13,066 bases of DNA, taken from positions 1 through 13,066 of the forward strand of contig CAZLED010000065.1 in NCBI GenBank assembly GCA_964558485.1, written 5' to 3'. This document shows, piece after piece, positions 6,741 through 13,066 of the stretch (position 1 is the stretch's first letter; each line of letters opens with the position of its first letter). This DNA is from UMGS1696 sp964558485. GTDB lineage: Bacteria > Bacillota > Clostridia > Oscillospirales > CAG-272. Below the pieces are notes generated by a model, which saw nothing but the letters and a program-made list of their open reading frames with translations, had not been told where the DNA came from and did not search any database. Made by a program: the position numbers and the translations under genes.

Positions 6741-6771
6741 AAAGATGCAGGCTTCGGCTTGCGTCTTTTTT
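6741..6771 (+). terminator. Intrinsic terminator of the lipoprotein gene
   Basis: A 12-bp stem (6741-6752 with 6757-6768, two wobble pairs) is capped by a C(TTCG)G tetraloop and runs into a T-tract ending at 6771. The sequence closely matches the terminator at 7902-7941 after the next gene. Confidence 0.92.
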
Positions 6772-6887
6772 CTCTGCCGTGCCCCTTTGCTCCTGCGATC
6801 CGCTGCCGCTTTTTCCAAAGAACGTTCCGGTGTGACAGGAATCGAGTAAAATGCATTTTTTAAGCCCGTTAATTTTCGCATTTACTA

Positions 6888-6916
6888 TTGACATTCCTTC
6901 ACATATGTGCTATAAT
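6888..6916 (+). promoter_or_regulatory. Consensus extended -10 promoter of the secreted protein gene
   Basis: TTGACA (6888-6893), 17-nt spacer, TGC (6908-6910) and TATAAT (6911-6916), so every recognised sigma-A element matches consensus. The start is near 6923. A perfect 12-bp palindrome AAAATGCATTTT lies upstream at 6848-6859 and might be an operator or part of an A/T-rich upstream element. Nothing else was recognised between 6772 and 6887. Confidence 0.92.
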
Positions 6917-6923
6917 TGATTCA

Positions 6924-6945
6924 CCACGAATTCACAGAGTCGTGG
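6924..6945 (+). other. 5'-end hairpin of the secreted protein mRNA
   Basis: CCACGA (6924-6929) and TCGTGG (6940-6945) form a 6-bp stem with a 10-nt loop at the very start of the predicted transcript, about 60 nt before the ATG. Stem-loops at the extreme 5' end are known to stabilise some highly expressed bacterial mRNAs; that role here is inference. Confidence 0.5.
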
Positions 6946-7005
6946 GTATCGTTGTTTGTGCTTATTCTACAAAAGTCAATTCACAAAAAAAGGATGGTAA
7001 GTTTT

Positions 7006-7836
7006 ATGAAAAAGAATCTTGCTATGCTCCTGGCCGGTGTTGTTCTGGCATCCTCTATGGCTGTTTCTGCCTTTGCTGCAGAAGAACCCTCTATCCTGTG
7101 GGACTTCACCGCTGACGAAGCTATGTCCGGCATCATGACCGGTGCTGCTTCCGTATCCTATGCTGCTGCTACCGAAGACGGCGTGGATTGCTATGCGTTC
7201 ACGGCTGATGGCGCTGACCCCTACGTATATGTAGGTTCCTCCGCTGACGACGTTAGCGAAGTTCTGTGGTGCAAGGCTCGTGTAAAGAACCCCTCTCACT
7301 CCACCGCAATCGAACTGTTCGGTGCTACCAATGGTCGTGGCCTGTCCGGTTCTGAATGCACCCACATCGACCTGAAGTCTGAAGACAATGGTTGGTACAC
7401 CTACCTGATCTACGTTCCGGATGCAAACATTGCTACCGTTAACGCTTACAAGGATGCCAAGTATGCCATCACCGAGTTCTACTGGGAAGGCACTGTTGAC
7501 CAGATCCGTCTTGACCCCCTGTGGAGAGAAGGCGACGATGGTAACGATGCCGGTGGTAACATGGAAGGCGGCGAAGTTGTTTACATCGACTACATCGCAT
7601 TCTTCCCCACCCAGGAAGACGCTTTCGCATTCCGTCCTGAACTGGACAACTATGCCTTTGCTGAACAGGCTCCCGTAGTAGAAACCGAACCCGAAACCGT
7701 TGCTGTTCCGGAAGCTGAAGTGGTTGCTGAACCCGAAGTGGTTACCACGGCTCCCCAGACCTTCGACATGGGTATCGTTGCTGCTATCGCTGCTACCGTT
7801 TCCGCAGCTGGCTACATGATCTCCAAGAAGAGATAA
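7006..7836 (+). CDS. Secreted beta-rich protein with sortase-like C-terminal anchor
   Basis: A 276-residue surface protein of unknown function. The Sec signal peptide (1-24) ends AFA before AEEPS. Residues 25-210 alternate short hydrophobic and polar stretches like a beta-sandwich. They hold conserved-looking WDFT (32-35), EGTVDQIRLDPLW (161-173) and VVYIDYIAFF (191-200), reminiscent of carbohydrate-binding-type sandwich domains of clostridial surface proteins. A Pro/Glu/Val-rich linker (222-249) follows. The C-terminus has PQTFD (250-254), a hydrophobic helix and SKKR, the shape of a cell-wall sorting signal with PQTFD in place of LPxTG. The frame is open upstream to 6916, but that start lies inside the promoter; AAGGA at 6990-6994 supports the ATG at 7006. 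Codon use is strongly biased to GCT and other favoured codons, unlike the flanking genes. With the perfect promoter, this suggests an abundant protein. Confidence 0.85.
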   Translation: MKKNLAMLLAGVVLASSMAVSAFAAEEPSILWDFTADEAMSGIMTGAASVSYAAATEDGVDCYAFTADGADPYVYVGSSADDVSEVLWCKARVKNPSHSTAIELFGATNGRGLSGSECTHIDLKSEDNGWYTYLIYVPDANIATVNAYKDAKYAITEFYWEGTVDQIRLDPLWREGDDGNDAGGNMEGGEVVYIDYIAFFPTQEDAFAFRPELDNYAFAEQAPVVETEPETVAVPEAEVVAEPEVVTTAPQTFDMGIVAAIAATVSAAGYMISKKR

Positions 7837-7901
7837 CCTATTTTCCCCAGCACGCACAATAATGACATCCGCTCCTCTGTATAGCGCGACCCCAAAGTGA
7901 T

Positions 7902-7941
7902 AAAAAGGACGCAGGCTTTCTTTTGGCTTGCGTCTTTTTTT
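7902..7941 (+). terminator. Intrinsic terminator of the secreted protein gene
   Basis: GACGCAGGC (7908-7916) pairs with GCTTGCGTC (7926-7934) around a 9-nt loop. It is flanked by an A-run (7902-7906) that pairs with the T-tract at 7935-7941. It shares GCAGGCTT and GGCTTGCGTCTTTTTT with the terminator at 6741-6771. Confidence 0.9.
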
Positions 7942-8014
7942 CTGCACCTTGGCCTATGGGCACAGGAGCATATCCCCATAGCGCAAACAAATGCGGGCAA
8001 TTTCTAAACGCCTC

Positions 8015-8043
8015 TTGACTTTCGTGAAAAAATACGGTATAAT
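8015..8043 (+). promoter_or_regulatory. Sigma-A promoter of the ABC exporter gene
   Basis: TTGACT (8015-8020), 17-nt spacer and a perfect TATAAT (8038-8043). The start near 8050 rules out the longer reading frame beginning at 7991 and leaves about 25 nt of leader before the ATG at 8075. Confidence 0.88.
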
Positions 8044-8074
8044 GCATATAGTTATGAAGAAACGGAGGCAACCT

Positions 8075-9814
8075 ATGCTCAAACGATTTTTAGCGTATTA
8101 TAAGCCCCATATGCGCATCTTCCTGCTGGATATGGGCGCATCGCTGCTGGTGGCGCTGATCGGGATCGTGTACCCCATCGTCACCCGAACCATGCTCAAC
8201 GATCTGATCCCCAATAAGAATTACCAGATGGTGGTCCTCTTTGGCCTGACTCTTTTGGCACTGTACCTGGTCAAAATGTTCCTCAATTATTTTATCCAGT
8301 ACCAGGGGCACGTCATGGGTGTGGGTATGCAGGCTGATATGCGCCGGGATATGTTCCGGAAGCTGGAGTCCCTGCCCTACCGCTACTACGACGACCACGA
8401 GACCGGGAAGATCATGTCCCGTATGACCAACGACCTGATGGACATCAGTGAGCTGGCGCACCACGGTCCGGAAAACGTGCTGATCTCCGGCATCTCCATT
8501 GTGCTCTCCTTCGTGTACCTGGCATCCATCAATCTGTGGCTGACCCTGATCATCTTTGCCGCCGTGCCCTTTCTGCTGGTCATTGCGTTCTTTCTCCGGA
8601 AGAAAATGCGTAACGCCTTCACCGAATCCCGGAAGGCCGTGGCTGTCATCAATGCTGCCCTGGAAAGCTCCATCTCCGGGATCCGTGTGACCAAGGCCTT
8701 CACCAATGCCAAGAAGGAAGAAGAAAAATTCGAGGAAGGCAACCATGCCTTTGTAGAAGCACGCTCCGAAGCCTACCACGCCATGGGGCAGTTCCACTCC
8801 GGTACGGCCTTCATCACCGATGTGTTCAACGTCATCATCCTCATTGCCGGTGGTCTGTTCCTGTACGCCGGGAAGATCCAGCTGGGCGACTATTCCGCAT
8901 TCGTGGTGTCCGTGAACCTGTTCATCTCCCCGGTCATGACCCTGATCAACTTCATGGAGCAATACCAGAACGGTGTCACCGGGTTCGAACGATTCCTGGA
9001 GATCATCGATGAGGAGCCGGAGATCGATGCACCCGATGCCAAGGAATTGACAAATGTCAATGGCAATATCCGTCTGGAAGACCTTTCCTACAGCTACAAC
9101 GAGGAAAAGGAAGTCCTGAAGCACATCACCATGGATATTCCGGCTGGCAAGACCTTTGCGCTGGTGGGTCCTTCCGGTGGCGGTAAGACCACCATCTGTC
9201 ACCTGATCCCCCACTTCTACGACATTTCCCAGGGGCGGATCACCATCGATGGGCAGGATATAAACGGCCTGACCCGGGAATCGCTGCGGCGCAGCATTGG
9301 GATCGTCCAGCAGGATATTTACCTGTTCAACGCCACCATCCGGGAGAACATCCTCTACGGCCGACTGGACGCCACCGAAGACGAGGTCGTCGAAGCTGCC
9401 AAGCGTGCCAACATCCACGACTACATCATGTCCCTGCCGGACGGCTACGAGACCCAGATCGGCGAACGGGGCGTGCGGCTCTCCGGCGGTCAGAAGCAGC
9501 GGCTGTCCATTGCCCGTGTGTTCCTAAAAGACCCACCGATCCTGATCCTGGACGAGGCCACCAGTGCTCTGGACAACACCACGGAGATCCTGATCCAGCA
9601 CGCATTGGACGAGCTATGTAAGGGCAGAACCACATTGATCGTAGCCCACCGGCTGTCCACCATCAAGAATGCCGACGAGATCGCTGTCATTGCCGATGGC
9701 CAGATCGTGGAACAAGGCAGACACGAAGACCTGCTGGTCAAGGGTGGTATGTACGCAGACCTGTACAAGCTGCAGTTCCGTGCCAACACCGGCGAAGAGG
9801 TCGTTTTGCCGTAA
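8075..9814 (+). CDS. ABC exporter half-transporter (fused membrane and ATPase domains)
   Basis: Type IV (MsbA/MdlB-like) ABC exporter half, 579 residues; two copies or two different halves make a working pump in the cytoplasmic membrane. The membrane domain (about 1-315) holds six helices, near 14-35, 52-76, 134-155, 157-175, 246-267 and 272-293. The ATPase domain has Walker A GPSGGGKT (365-372), the Q-loop Gln413 in VQQDIYLFN, the signature LSGGQ (469-473), Walker B ILILDE (489-494) with catalytic Glu494, the D-loop SALD and the switch His525. All ATPase residues are intact. GGAGG at 8064-8068 is 6 nt before the ATG at 8075; in-frame ATGs upstream lack a site or precede the transcript. No second half-transporter adjoins it, so a homodimer is likelier. 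The substrate (lipid, drug or peptide) cannot be told. Confidence 0.93.
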   Translation: MLKRFLAYYKPHMRIFLLDMGASLLVALIGIVYPIVTRTMLNDLIPNKNYQMVVLFGLTLLALYLVKMFLNYFIQYQGHVMGVGMQADMRRDMFRKLESLPYRYYDDHETGKIMSRMTNDLMDISELAHHGPENVLISGISIVLSFVYLASINLWLTLIIFAAVPFLLVIAFFLRKKMRNAFTESRKAVAVINAALESSISGIRVTKAFTNAKKEEEKFEEGNHAFVEARSEAYHAMGQFHSGTAFITDVFNVIILIAGGLFLYAGKIQLGDYSAFVVSVNLFISPVMTLINFMEQYQNGVTGFERFLEIIDEEPEIDAPDAKELTNVNGNIRLEDLSYSYNEEKEVLKHITMDIPAGKTFALVGPSGGGKTTICHLIPHFYDISQGRITIDGQDINGLTRESLRRSIGIVQQDIYLFNATIRENILYGRLDATEDEVVEAAKRANIHDYIMSLPDGYETQIGERGVRLSGGQKQRLSIARVFLKDPPILILDEATSALDNTTEILIQHALDELCKGRTTLIVAHRLSTIKNADEIAVIADGQIVEQGRHEDLLVKGGMYADLYKLQFRANTGEEVVLP

Positions 9815-9843
9815 AGCAGTTTTTTACAAAATATTAGTTACAG

Positions 9844-9885
9844 GAAGCAGTGCATTTCCGGCATGGGATCGCTTGGGACTGCTTC
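9844..9885 (+). other. Long-loop inverted repeat after the ABC exporter gene
   Basis: GAAGCAGT (9844-9851) pairs perfectly with ACTGCTTC (9878-9885) across a 26-nt loop. It is followed at once by the hairpin at 9891-9920. It has no T-run of its own and may act together with that hairpin at the end of the transcript. Confidence 0.45.
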
Positions 9886-9890
9886 TGCAG

Positions 9891-9926
9891 ACAACGCTGA
9901 TGCATATGGGTCAGCGTTGTTCTTAT
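9891..9926 (+). terminator. Probable terminator after the ABC exporter gene
   Basis: A perfect 10-bp stem, ACAACGCTGA (9891-9900) with TCAGCGTTGT (9911-9920), has a 10-nt loop and is followed by the T-rich TTCTTATTT. The T-tract is interrupted, so it may be a leaky terminator. It lies 15 nt before the -35 box of the next unit. Confidence 0.65.
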
Positions 9927-9940
9927 TTGCCCGCACACCC

Positions 9941-9969
9941 TTGACATTCCCCGGCTAACCATGTATAAT
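9941..9969 (+). promoter_or_regulatory. Consensus sigma-A promoter of the NAT-GH36 unit
   Basis: Perfect TTGACA (9941-9946), 17-nt spacer and perfect TATAAT (9964-9969). The start is near 9976, about 30 nt before the acetyltransferase ATG. No other promoter is seen before the GH36 gene, so this one probably serves both. Confidence 0.92.
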
Positions 9970-10006
9970 AGTACCATAAACACCTGCAAGAGCATGGAGG
10001 TTTCTG

Positions 10007-10780
10007 ATGTATACCTATGAACAAATCCAGTCTGCCTTTGCCCGGATCGGTATGAACGCCCCTGCCTTTCCCATCGTACCCACGGCAGAACTGCTCTCCG
10101 AGATCCAATACCGTTTTGCCGCCGCAGTGCCCTACGAAAACCTGGACATCCTGGCAGGCATTCCCCTGAACCTGACGGAGGACGGACTATTTGACAAGAT
10201 CGTCACCCGACATCGGGGCGGATACTGCTTTGAGGTCAACGGCTTTCTGACCTTCTGGCTTCGCTCCATGGGCTATGACGTGACCGAATATTTTGCCCGG
10301 TATCTCCGTGGCGAGGACGGCATCCCCATGCGCCGTCACCGGGTGCTGTGCGTCACCTGCGCCGATCGTTCCCGTTGGATCGCAGACGTGGGCATCGGAC
10401 AGCCGACATTCCGCCGACCGCTGGCCTTCGCAGAAAACACCGAGCAGACCGTGTGTGGAGACACCTATCATCTGGTGCGCCGGGACTTCTACGGCTGGGT
10501 CATCGAGGACTGGCACAAGGGCGCGTGGCGGCCGTTCTACAGCTTCACCGAGGAAGTGCAGCTGCCTATCGATTATGAAATGCCCTCTTACTGGTGTGAG
10601 AAGCACCCGGACTCTCCGTTCACCAAGGGCTATATGCTTTCCCTGAAGACCGACACCGGCCGCATCACCCTGGACGACCACACCTTCCGGCAGTTCGATG
10701 GGGACAACGTCACAGAAAAGACGCTGACGGACGACGAGATCCCGGCGGTGCTGCAGGACGTATTTGGTATTTTGGCATAA
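10007..10780 (+). CDS. Arylamine N-acetyltransferase
   Basis: Member of the NAT family, cytoplasmic enzymes that move an acetyl (or other acyl) group from coenzyme A to arylamines, hydrazines and related compounds through an acyl-cysteine. The 257 residues match the usual length. The cysteine-protease-like triad is present: Cys74 in RHRGGYCFEVN (68-78), His111 in RRHRVLCV and Asp127 in ADVGIGQP. Also typical are the N-terminal helical part with VPYENLDI (41-48) and the FYSFT stretch (177-181). TGGAGG at 9995-10000 lies 6 nt before the ATG. The GH36-like gene follows after 35 nt with no terminator between, so they are probably co-transcribed. Some NAT homologues serve in biosynthesis of natural products instead of detoxification; the sequence does not decide between these here. 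Confidence 0.93.
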   Translation: MYTYEQIQSAFARIGMNAPAFPIVPTAELLSEIQYRFAAAVPYENLDILAGIPLNLTEDGLFDKIVTRHRGGYCFEVNGFLTFWLRSMGYDVTEYFARYLRGEDGIPMRRHRVLCVTCADRSRWIADVGIGQPTFRRPLAFAENTEQTVCGDTYHLVRRDFYGWVIEDWHKGAWRPFYSFTEEVQLPIDYEMPSYWCEKHPDSPFTKGYMLSLKTDTGRITLDDHTFRQFDGDNVTEKTLTDDEIPAVLQDVFGILA

Positions 10781-10815
10781 CGAAATTTACATAAACCTAC
10801 AATAGGAGGAACGCA

Positions 10816-12735
10816 ATGCAAAAACTGATCTCTTTTATCACAGAACAATTCCTCTGTGGTATGCACATGACGGCTACGCTGGCCGACGGCACCGTAGAAC
10901 TGCAGCCCACCATCACAGAAGACGGAGACGATGTGGTCTTCAACGCCCAGAACGCCGGTGTGACCGCTGCCATCCGTGCCACCTACAAGGACGGCTCCGT
11001 GCTGTTCACCATCGACCTGACCGCCGACAGACCCTTTGTGGGACGTGCGCTGACCTGGCAGATCGATCCCGGCTGTGGCGATGCAACGCTGGAGATCCAT
11101 CACGACACGCCCTGGTGGATGTACCGCAGCTGGCCCAAGACCCAGGCCGAGGTGCAGCCCAAGACCCAGCATTTCTTCCTGCAAAAGGGGATGCTCCACT
11201 ACGCCATTACGCCGCTGACCGGGGACATTTTCCGCTGCGAAGCCGATGCCGAAGGATTGCACCTGAACGCCGGTTGTGACGGATTCACCGGCTACCACGG
11301 TGCCTTTTTGTCCGTCAGCGTGTCCTCCGATCCCATCCAGGCTGTGGAAAACAACTATCGTTTTGCCCACGACATGGGTGCCATCACCGTACCGCTGCGC
11401 AAGGACAGAGCGTACCCGGCGCTGTTTGAAGATTTCGGCTGGTGCAGCTGGAATGCCTTCTACCAGGAAGTGACCTCGGAAAAGCTCTATAGCAAGCTGG
11501 ACGAATTCAAGGAAAAGAACGTACCGGTGAAATGGATCATCATCGACGACGGTTGGTCTACCTACAAGGACGGCAAGCTGGTGGATTTCCCGGCAGACCC
11601 GGTGAAGTTCCCGGAAGGACTGAAGGAATGCGTCCGGAAGATCAAGGAAGAATACGGCATCCCCAAGGTGGGTGTATGGCACGCCTTCAACGGATATTGG
11701 GAAGGTGTGGAGCCGACCTCTGCGCTTGCCAAGACCTATGCGGACAGTCTGATGACCACCAAGACCGGTATGCTGGTGCCCTCCGACGACCCGGACAAGG
11801 CGTTCTTATTCTGGGATGCATGGCACAGCTATCTGGCGGATTGCGGCGTAGACTTTGTGAAGGTGGACAACCAGAGCTCCACCCACAATTATCTGGCCGG
11901 TACCATCTCCACCACGGCCGGTGCCCGTCACGCCCACGAAGCCATTGAACGCTCCATCAACAAAAACTTCGGCGGTGTGGTCATCGACTGTATGGGCATG
12001 GACATGGAGAATGTACTGGGTCGGCCCTGCTCTGCCCTGTCCCGGAACAGCGACGACTTCTATCCGAACAAAGAAAATGGGTTCGCCAAGCATATCCAGC
12101 AGAATCTGTACTGCGCTCTGTGGCACTCCCAGATCCACCATTGCGACTACGATATGTGGTGGTCGGGCAACTCTGCGCCGGTACAGAGCGGTGTACTGCG
12201 TGCCGTCTCCGGTGGTTCGGTGTACGTCAGCGACAAGGTAGGCGAAACCGAGCTTGCCAACCTGCTGCCGGTTTGTGGTACGAACGGTGATCTGTGCCGT
12301 CTGGACAACGCCGCCCTGCCCACGCTGGACTGCATTTATGTAGACTGCGAAGCCACCGGTCGGTTGCTGAAAACCTTCAACCGGAAGGACGACTGCTACG
12401 TGCTGGCCGCATTCAACGTGAGCCGCCGGGACATCACGGAGACCTTCTCCTACGATGTGATCCCGTCTCTGCCCAAGGATGTAGAGTATGTGGCATACGA
12501 ATATTTCACAAAGAAGTTCACCCGTGTACACTTTGCCAGCGAAGAGAGCCTGACCCTGGAAGCGGATGGGGTGCGCTGCTGGTCCCTGTACCCGATCTAC
12601 CACGATGGTGCCATCGACGAAGCAGATCCGGCCAAGAACGCCTATGTGCTGCTGGGTGAGACCGAACGGTACACCGGCATTGGTTCCAGAGAAAAGAAGA
12701 AGGTCACGCTGGCCGAGCTGGGGCTGGGGGAGTAA
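10816..12735 (+). CDS. GH36 alpha-galactosidase, Sip1/raffinose-synthase type
   Basis: A glycoside hydrolase-like enzyme of the family 36 branch that includes plant raffinose synthase and seed-imbibition (Sip1) proteins, retaining enzymes acting on alpha-galactosides. It has 639 residues. An N-terminal beta-domain (about 1-195) is followed by the TIM barrel with GWCSWNAF (208-215), IIDDGW (242-247), GVWHAFNGYW (286-295) and KVDNQ (349-353), where Asp351 is the expected nucleophile. SRNSDDFYP (409-417) has Asp413/Asp414, one of them the likely acid/base. A C-terminal beta-domain follows. There is no signal peptide, so it acts in the cytoplasm on imported sugar. AGGAGG at 10804-10809 is 6 nt before the ATG. 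Whether it hydrolyses or transfers galactose, and from which oligosaccharide, is unknown. Its downstream partner ends in a shared bidirectional terminator. Confidence 0.88.
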   Translation: MQKLISFITEQFLCGMHMTATLADGTVELQPTITEDGDDVVFNAQNAGVTAAIRATYKDGSVLFTIDLTADRPFVGRALTWQIDPGCGDATLEIHHDTPWWMYRSWPKTQAEVQPKTQHFFLQKGMLHYAITPLTGDIFRCEADAEGLHLNAGCDGFTGYHGAFLSVSVSSDPIQAVENNYRFAHDMGAITVPLRKDRAYPALFEDFGWCSWNAFYQEVTSEKLYSKLDEFKEKNVPVKWIIIDDGWSTYKDGKLVDFPADPVKFPEGLKECVRKIKEEYGIPKVGVWHAFNGYWEGVEPTSALAKTYADSLMTTKTGMLVPSDDPDKAFLFWDAWHSYLADCGVDFVKVDNQSSTHNYLAGTISTTAGARHAHEAIERSINKNFGGVVIDCMGMDMENVLGRPCSALSRNSDDFYPNKENGFAKHIQQNLYCALWHSQIHHCDYDMWWSGNSAPVQSGVLRAVSGGSVYVSDKVGETELANLLPVCGTNGDLCRLDNAALPTLDCIYVDCEATGRLLKTFNRKDDCYVLAAFNVSRRDITETFSYDVIPSLPKDVEYVAYEYFTKKFTRVHFASEESLTLEADGVRCWSLYPIYHDGAIDEADPAKNAYVLLGETERYTGIGSREKKKVTLAELGLGE

Positions 12736-12774
12736 GTCTATTTAACGTCCTTTCACACCAACAATAAACCCCAA

Positions 12775-12823
12775 AAAAGAAGCAGACGCCCACCGGATGT
12801 TCGATGGATGATCTGCTTCTTTT
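12775..12823. terminator. Bidirectional terminator between convergent genes
   Basis: A perfect 12-bp stem (12775-12786 with 12812-12823) carries an A-run on its left flank (12773-12778) and TTTT on its right, around a 25-nt loop with little further pairing. Read on the plus strand it ends the GH36 transcript. Read on the minus strand it ends the dehydrogenase transcript that arrives from the right. Confidence 0.8.
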
Positions 12824-12867
12824 GTTATGCGTGTTTGCGTTGGCTTGCTCTCTCGCCTACACGATAC

Positions 12868-13066
12868 TCAGGTCCTTGCCATTTTCATGGTCAGACCCAC
12901 GGGCAAAAGCTTCGCCAGTACCTTGTAGAACTTGTAGAAGGCACGGGGCGTGTAGTTGCGTTTGCCGGCAAGAGCGGCCTTGTATGCACCCAGCACCACC
13001 TTTTTTGGGTCGCAGTACGGCAGGGTCTCAAAGGTCCTGGAGTTGCCCTTGATCGCACCCAGGGTG
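12868..13066 (-). CDS. Short-chain dehydrogenase/reductase, C-terminal fragment
   Basis: On the minus strand an open frame enters from the right edge (first whole codon at 13065) and stops at a TGA complementary to 12868-12870, giving the last 65 residues of a protein. The fragment contains LPYCDPKKVVLGAYKAALAGKR followed by NYTPRAFYKFYKVLAKLLP. This resembles the end of Clostridia short-chain dehydrogenases (SDR), where this basic, aromatic-rich tail follows the Rossmann domain. The cofactor motif and the Ser-Tyr-Lys catalytic residues would lie outside the window, so the reaction cannot be inferred. The gene runs convergently to the GH36 gene and shares its terminator. The call rests on resemblance of a short tail. 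Confidence 0.7.
   Translation of the reverse strand, partial: TLGAIKGNSRTFETLPYCDPKKVVLGAYKAALAGKRNYTPRAFYKFYKVLAKLLPVGLTMKMART

Noticed and set aside
6916..7005. Upstream extension of the secreted protein to the ATG at 6916
   Set aside because: That ATG overlaps the -10 box, lies before the predicted transcript start, and would hide the clear signal peptide that begins at 7006.
7991..8074. Upstream extension of the ABC exporter to the ATG at 7991
   Set aside because: The promoter boxes lie at 8015-8043, inside this extension, and a good ribosome binding site supports the ATG at 8075.
8090..9418. Minus-strand open frame of 442 codons opposite the ABC exporter
   Set aside because: It is antisense to an intact exporter with every ATPase motif; its His/Gly/Asp-rich translation is an artefact of the opposite codon use.
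12804..13052. Plus-strand open frame of 82 codons at the right edge
   Set aside because: It begins within the arms of the bidirectional terminator and overlaps the minus-strand frame that reads as a dehydrogenase tail; its sequence (Cys/Arg-rich second half) has no domain.

Overview
The window looks like chromosomal DNA from a moderately GC-rich Gram-positive anaerobe of the class Clostridia, probably a gut Oscillospiraceae/Ruminococcaceae relative. This is inferred from several things: a tig-clpP-clpX cluster, AGGAGG-type ribosome binding sites, textbook sigma-A promoters with 17-nt spacers, an ECF-type vitamin transporter subunit, a family-1-like sugar-binding lipoprotein, and a secreted protein with a PQT-type C-terminal anchor. 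No 16S rRNA or other definitive marker is present, so the genus is not determined. I saw no rRNA, tRNA, CRISPR array, transposase or phage gene.

Layout, left to right. (1) 1-587: C-terminal two thirds of a calcineurin-like metallophosphoesterase; the first ~55 bases do not belong to it and look like a junction or chimera. (2) 659-4337: the protein quality-control block, with trigger factor (tig), ClpP and ClpX behind one strong promoter and closed by a strong terminator after clpX. The two gaps inside the block hold conspicuous inverted repeats, most notably two back-to-back perfect hairpins between clpP and clpX. (3) 4359-5102: a membrane S component of an ECF vitamin/cofactor transporter. 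Its ~160-nt leader has a consensus promoter, a structured but unrecognised region, a candidate antiterminator and an intrinsic terminator just before the ribosome binding site, which is the layout of a riboswitch. (4) 5187-6771: a solute-binding lipoprotein in its own transcription unit, with no permease beside it. (5) 6888-7941: a small secreted beta-rich protein with a sortase-like tail, a consensus promoter and codon use suggesting high expression. (6) 8015-9814: an ABC exporter half-transporter. (7) 9941-12823: a two-gene unit of arylamine N-acetyltransferase and a Sip1/raffinose-synthase-type GH36 enzyme, ended by a terminator that reads both ways. (8) 12868-end: the C-terminal end of a short-chain dehydrogenase on the minus strand, convergent with the GH36 gene.

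Trigger factor and ClpXP form a folding/degradation module. The solute-binding protein, the wall-anchored protein and the intracellular GH36 enzyme fit a carbohydrate-foraging lifestyle, but nothing in the sequence proves they share a substrate. The best candidates for something undescribed are the leader of the ECF gene, the twin hairpins between clpP and clpX, and the abundant-looking secreted protein with a PQTFD tail. I did not find a clearly novel multi-gene system.
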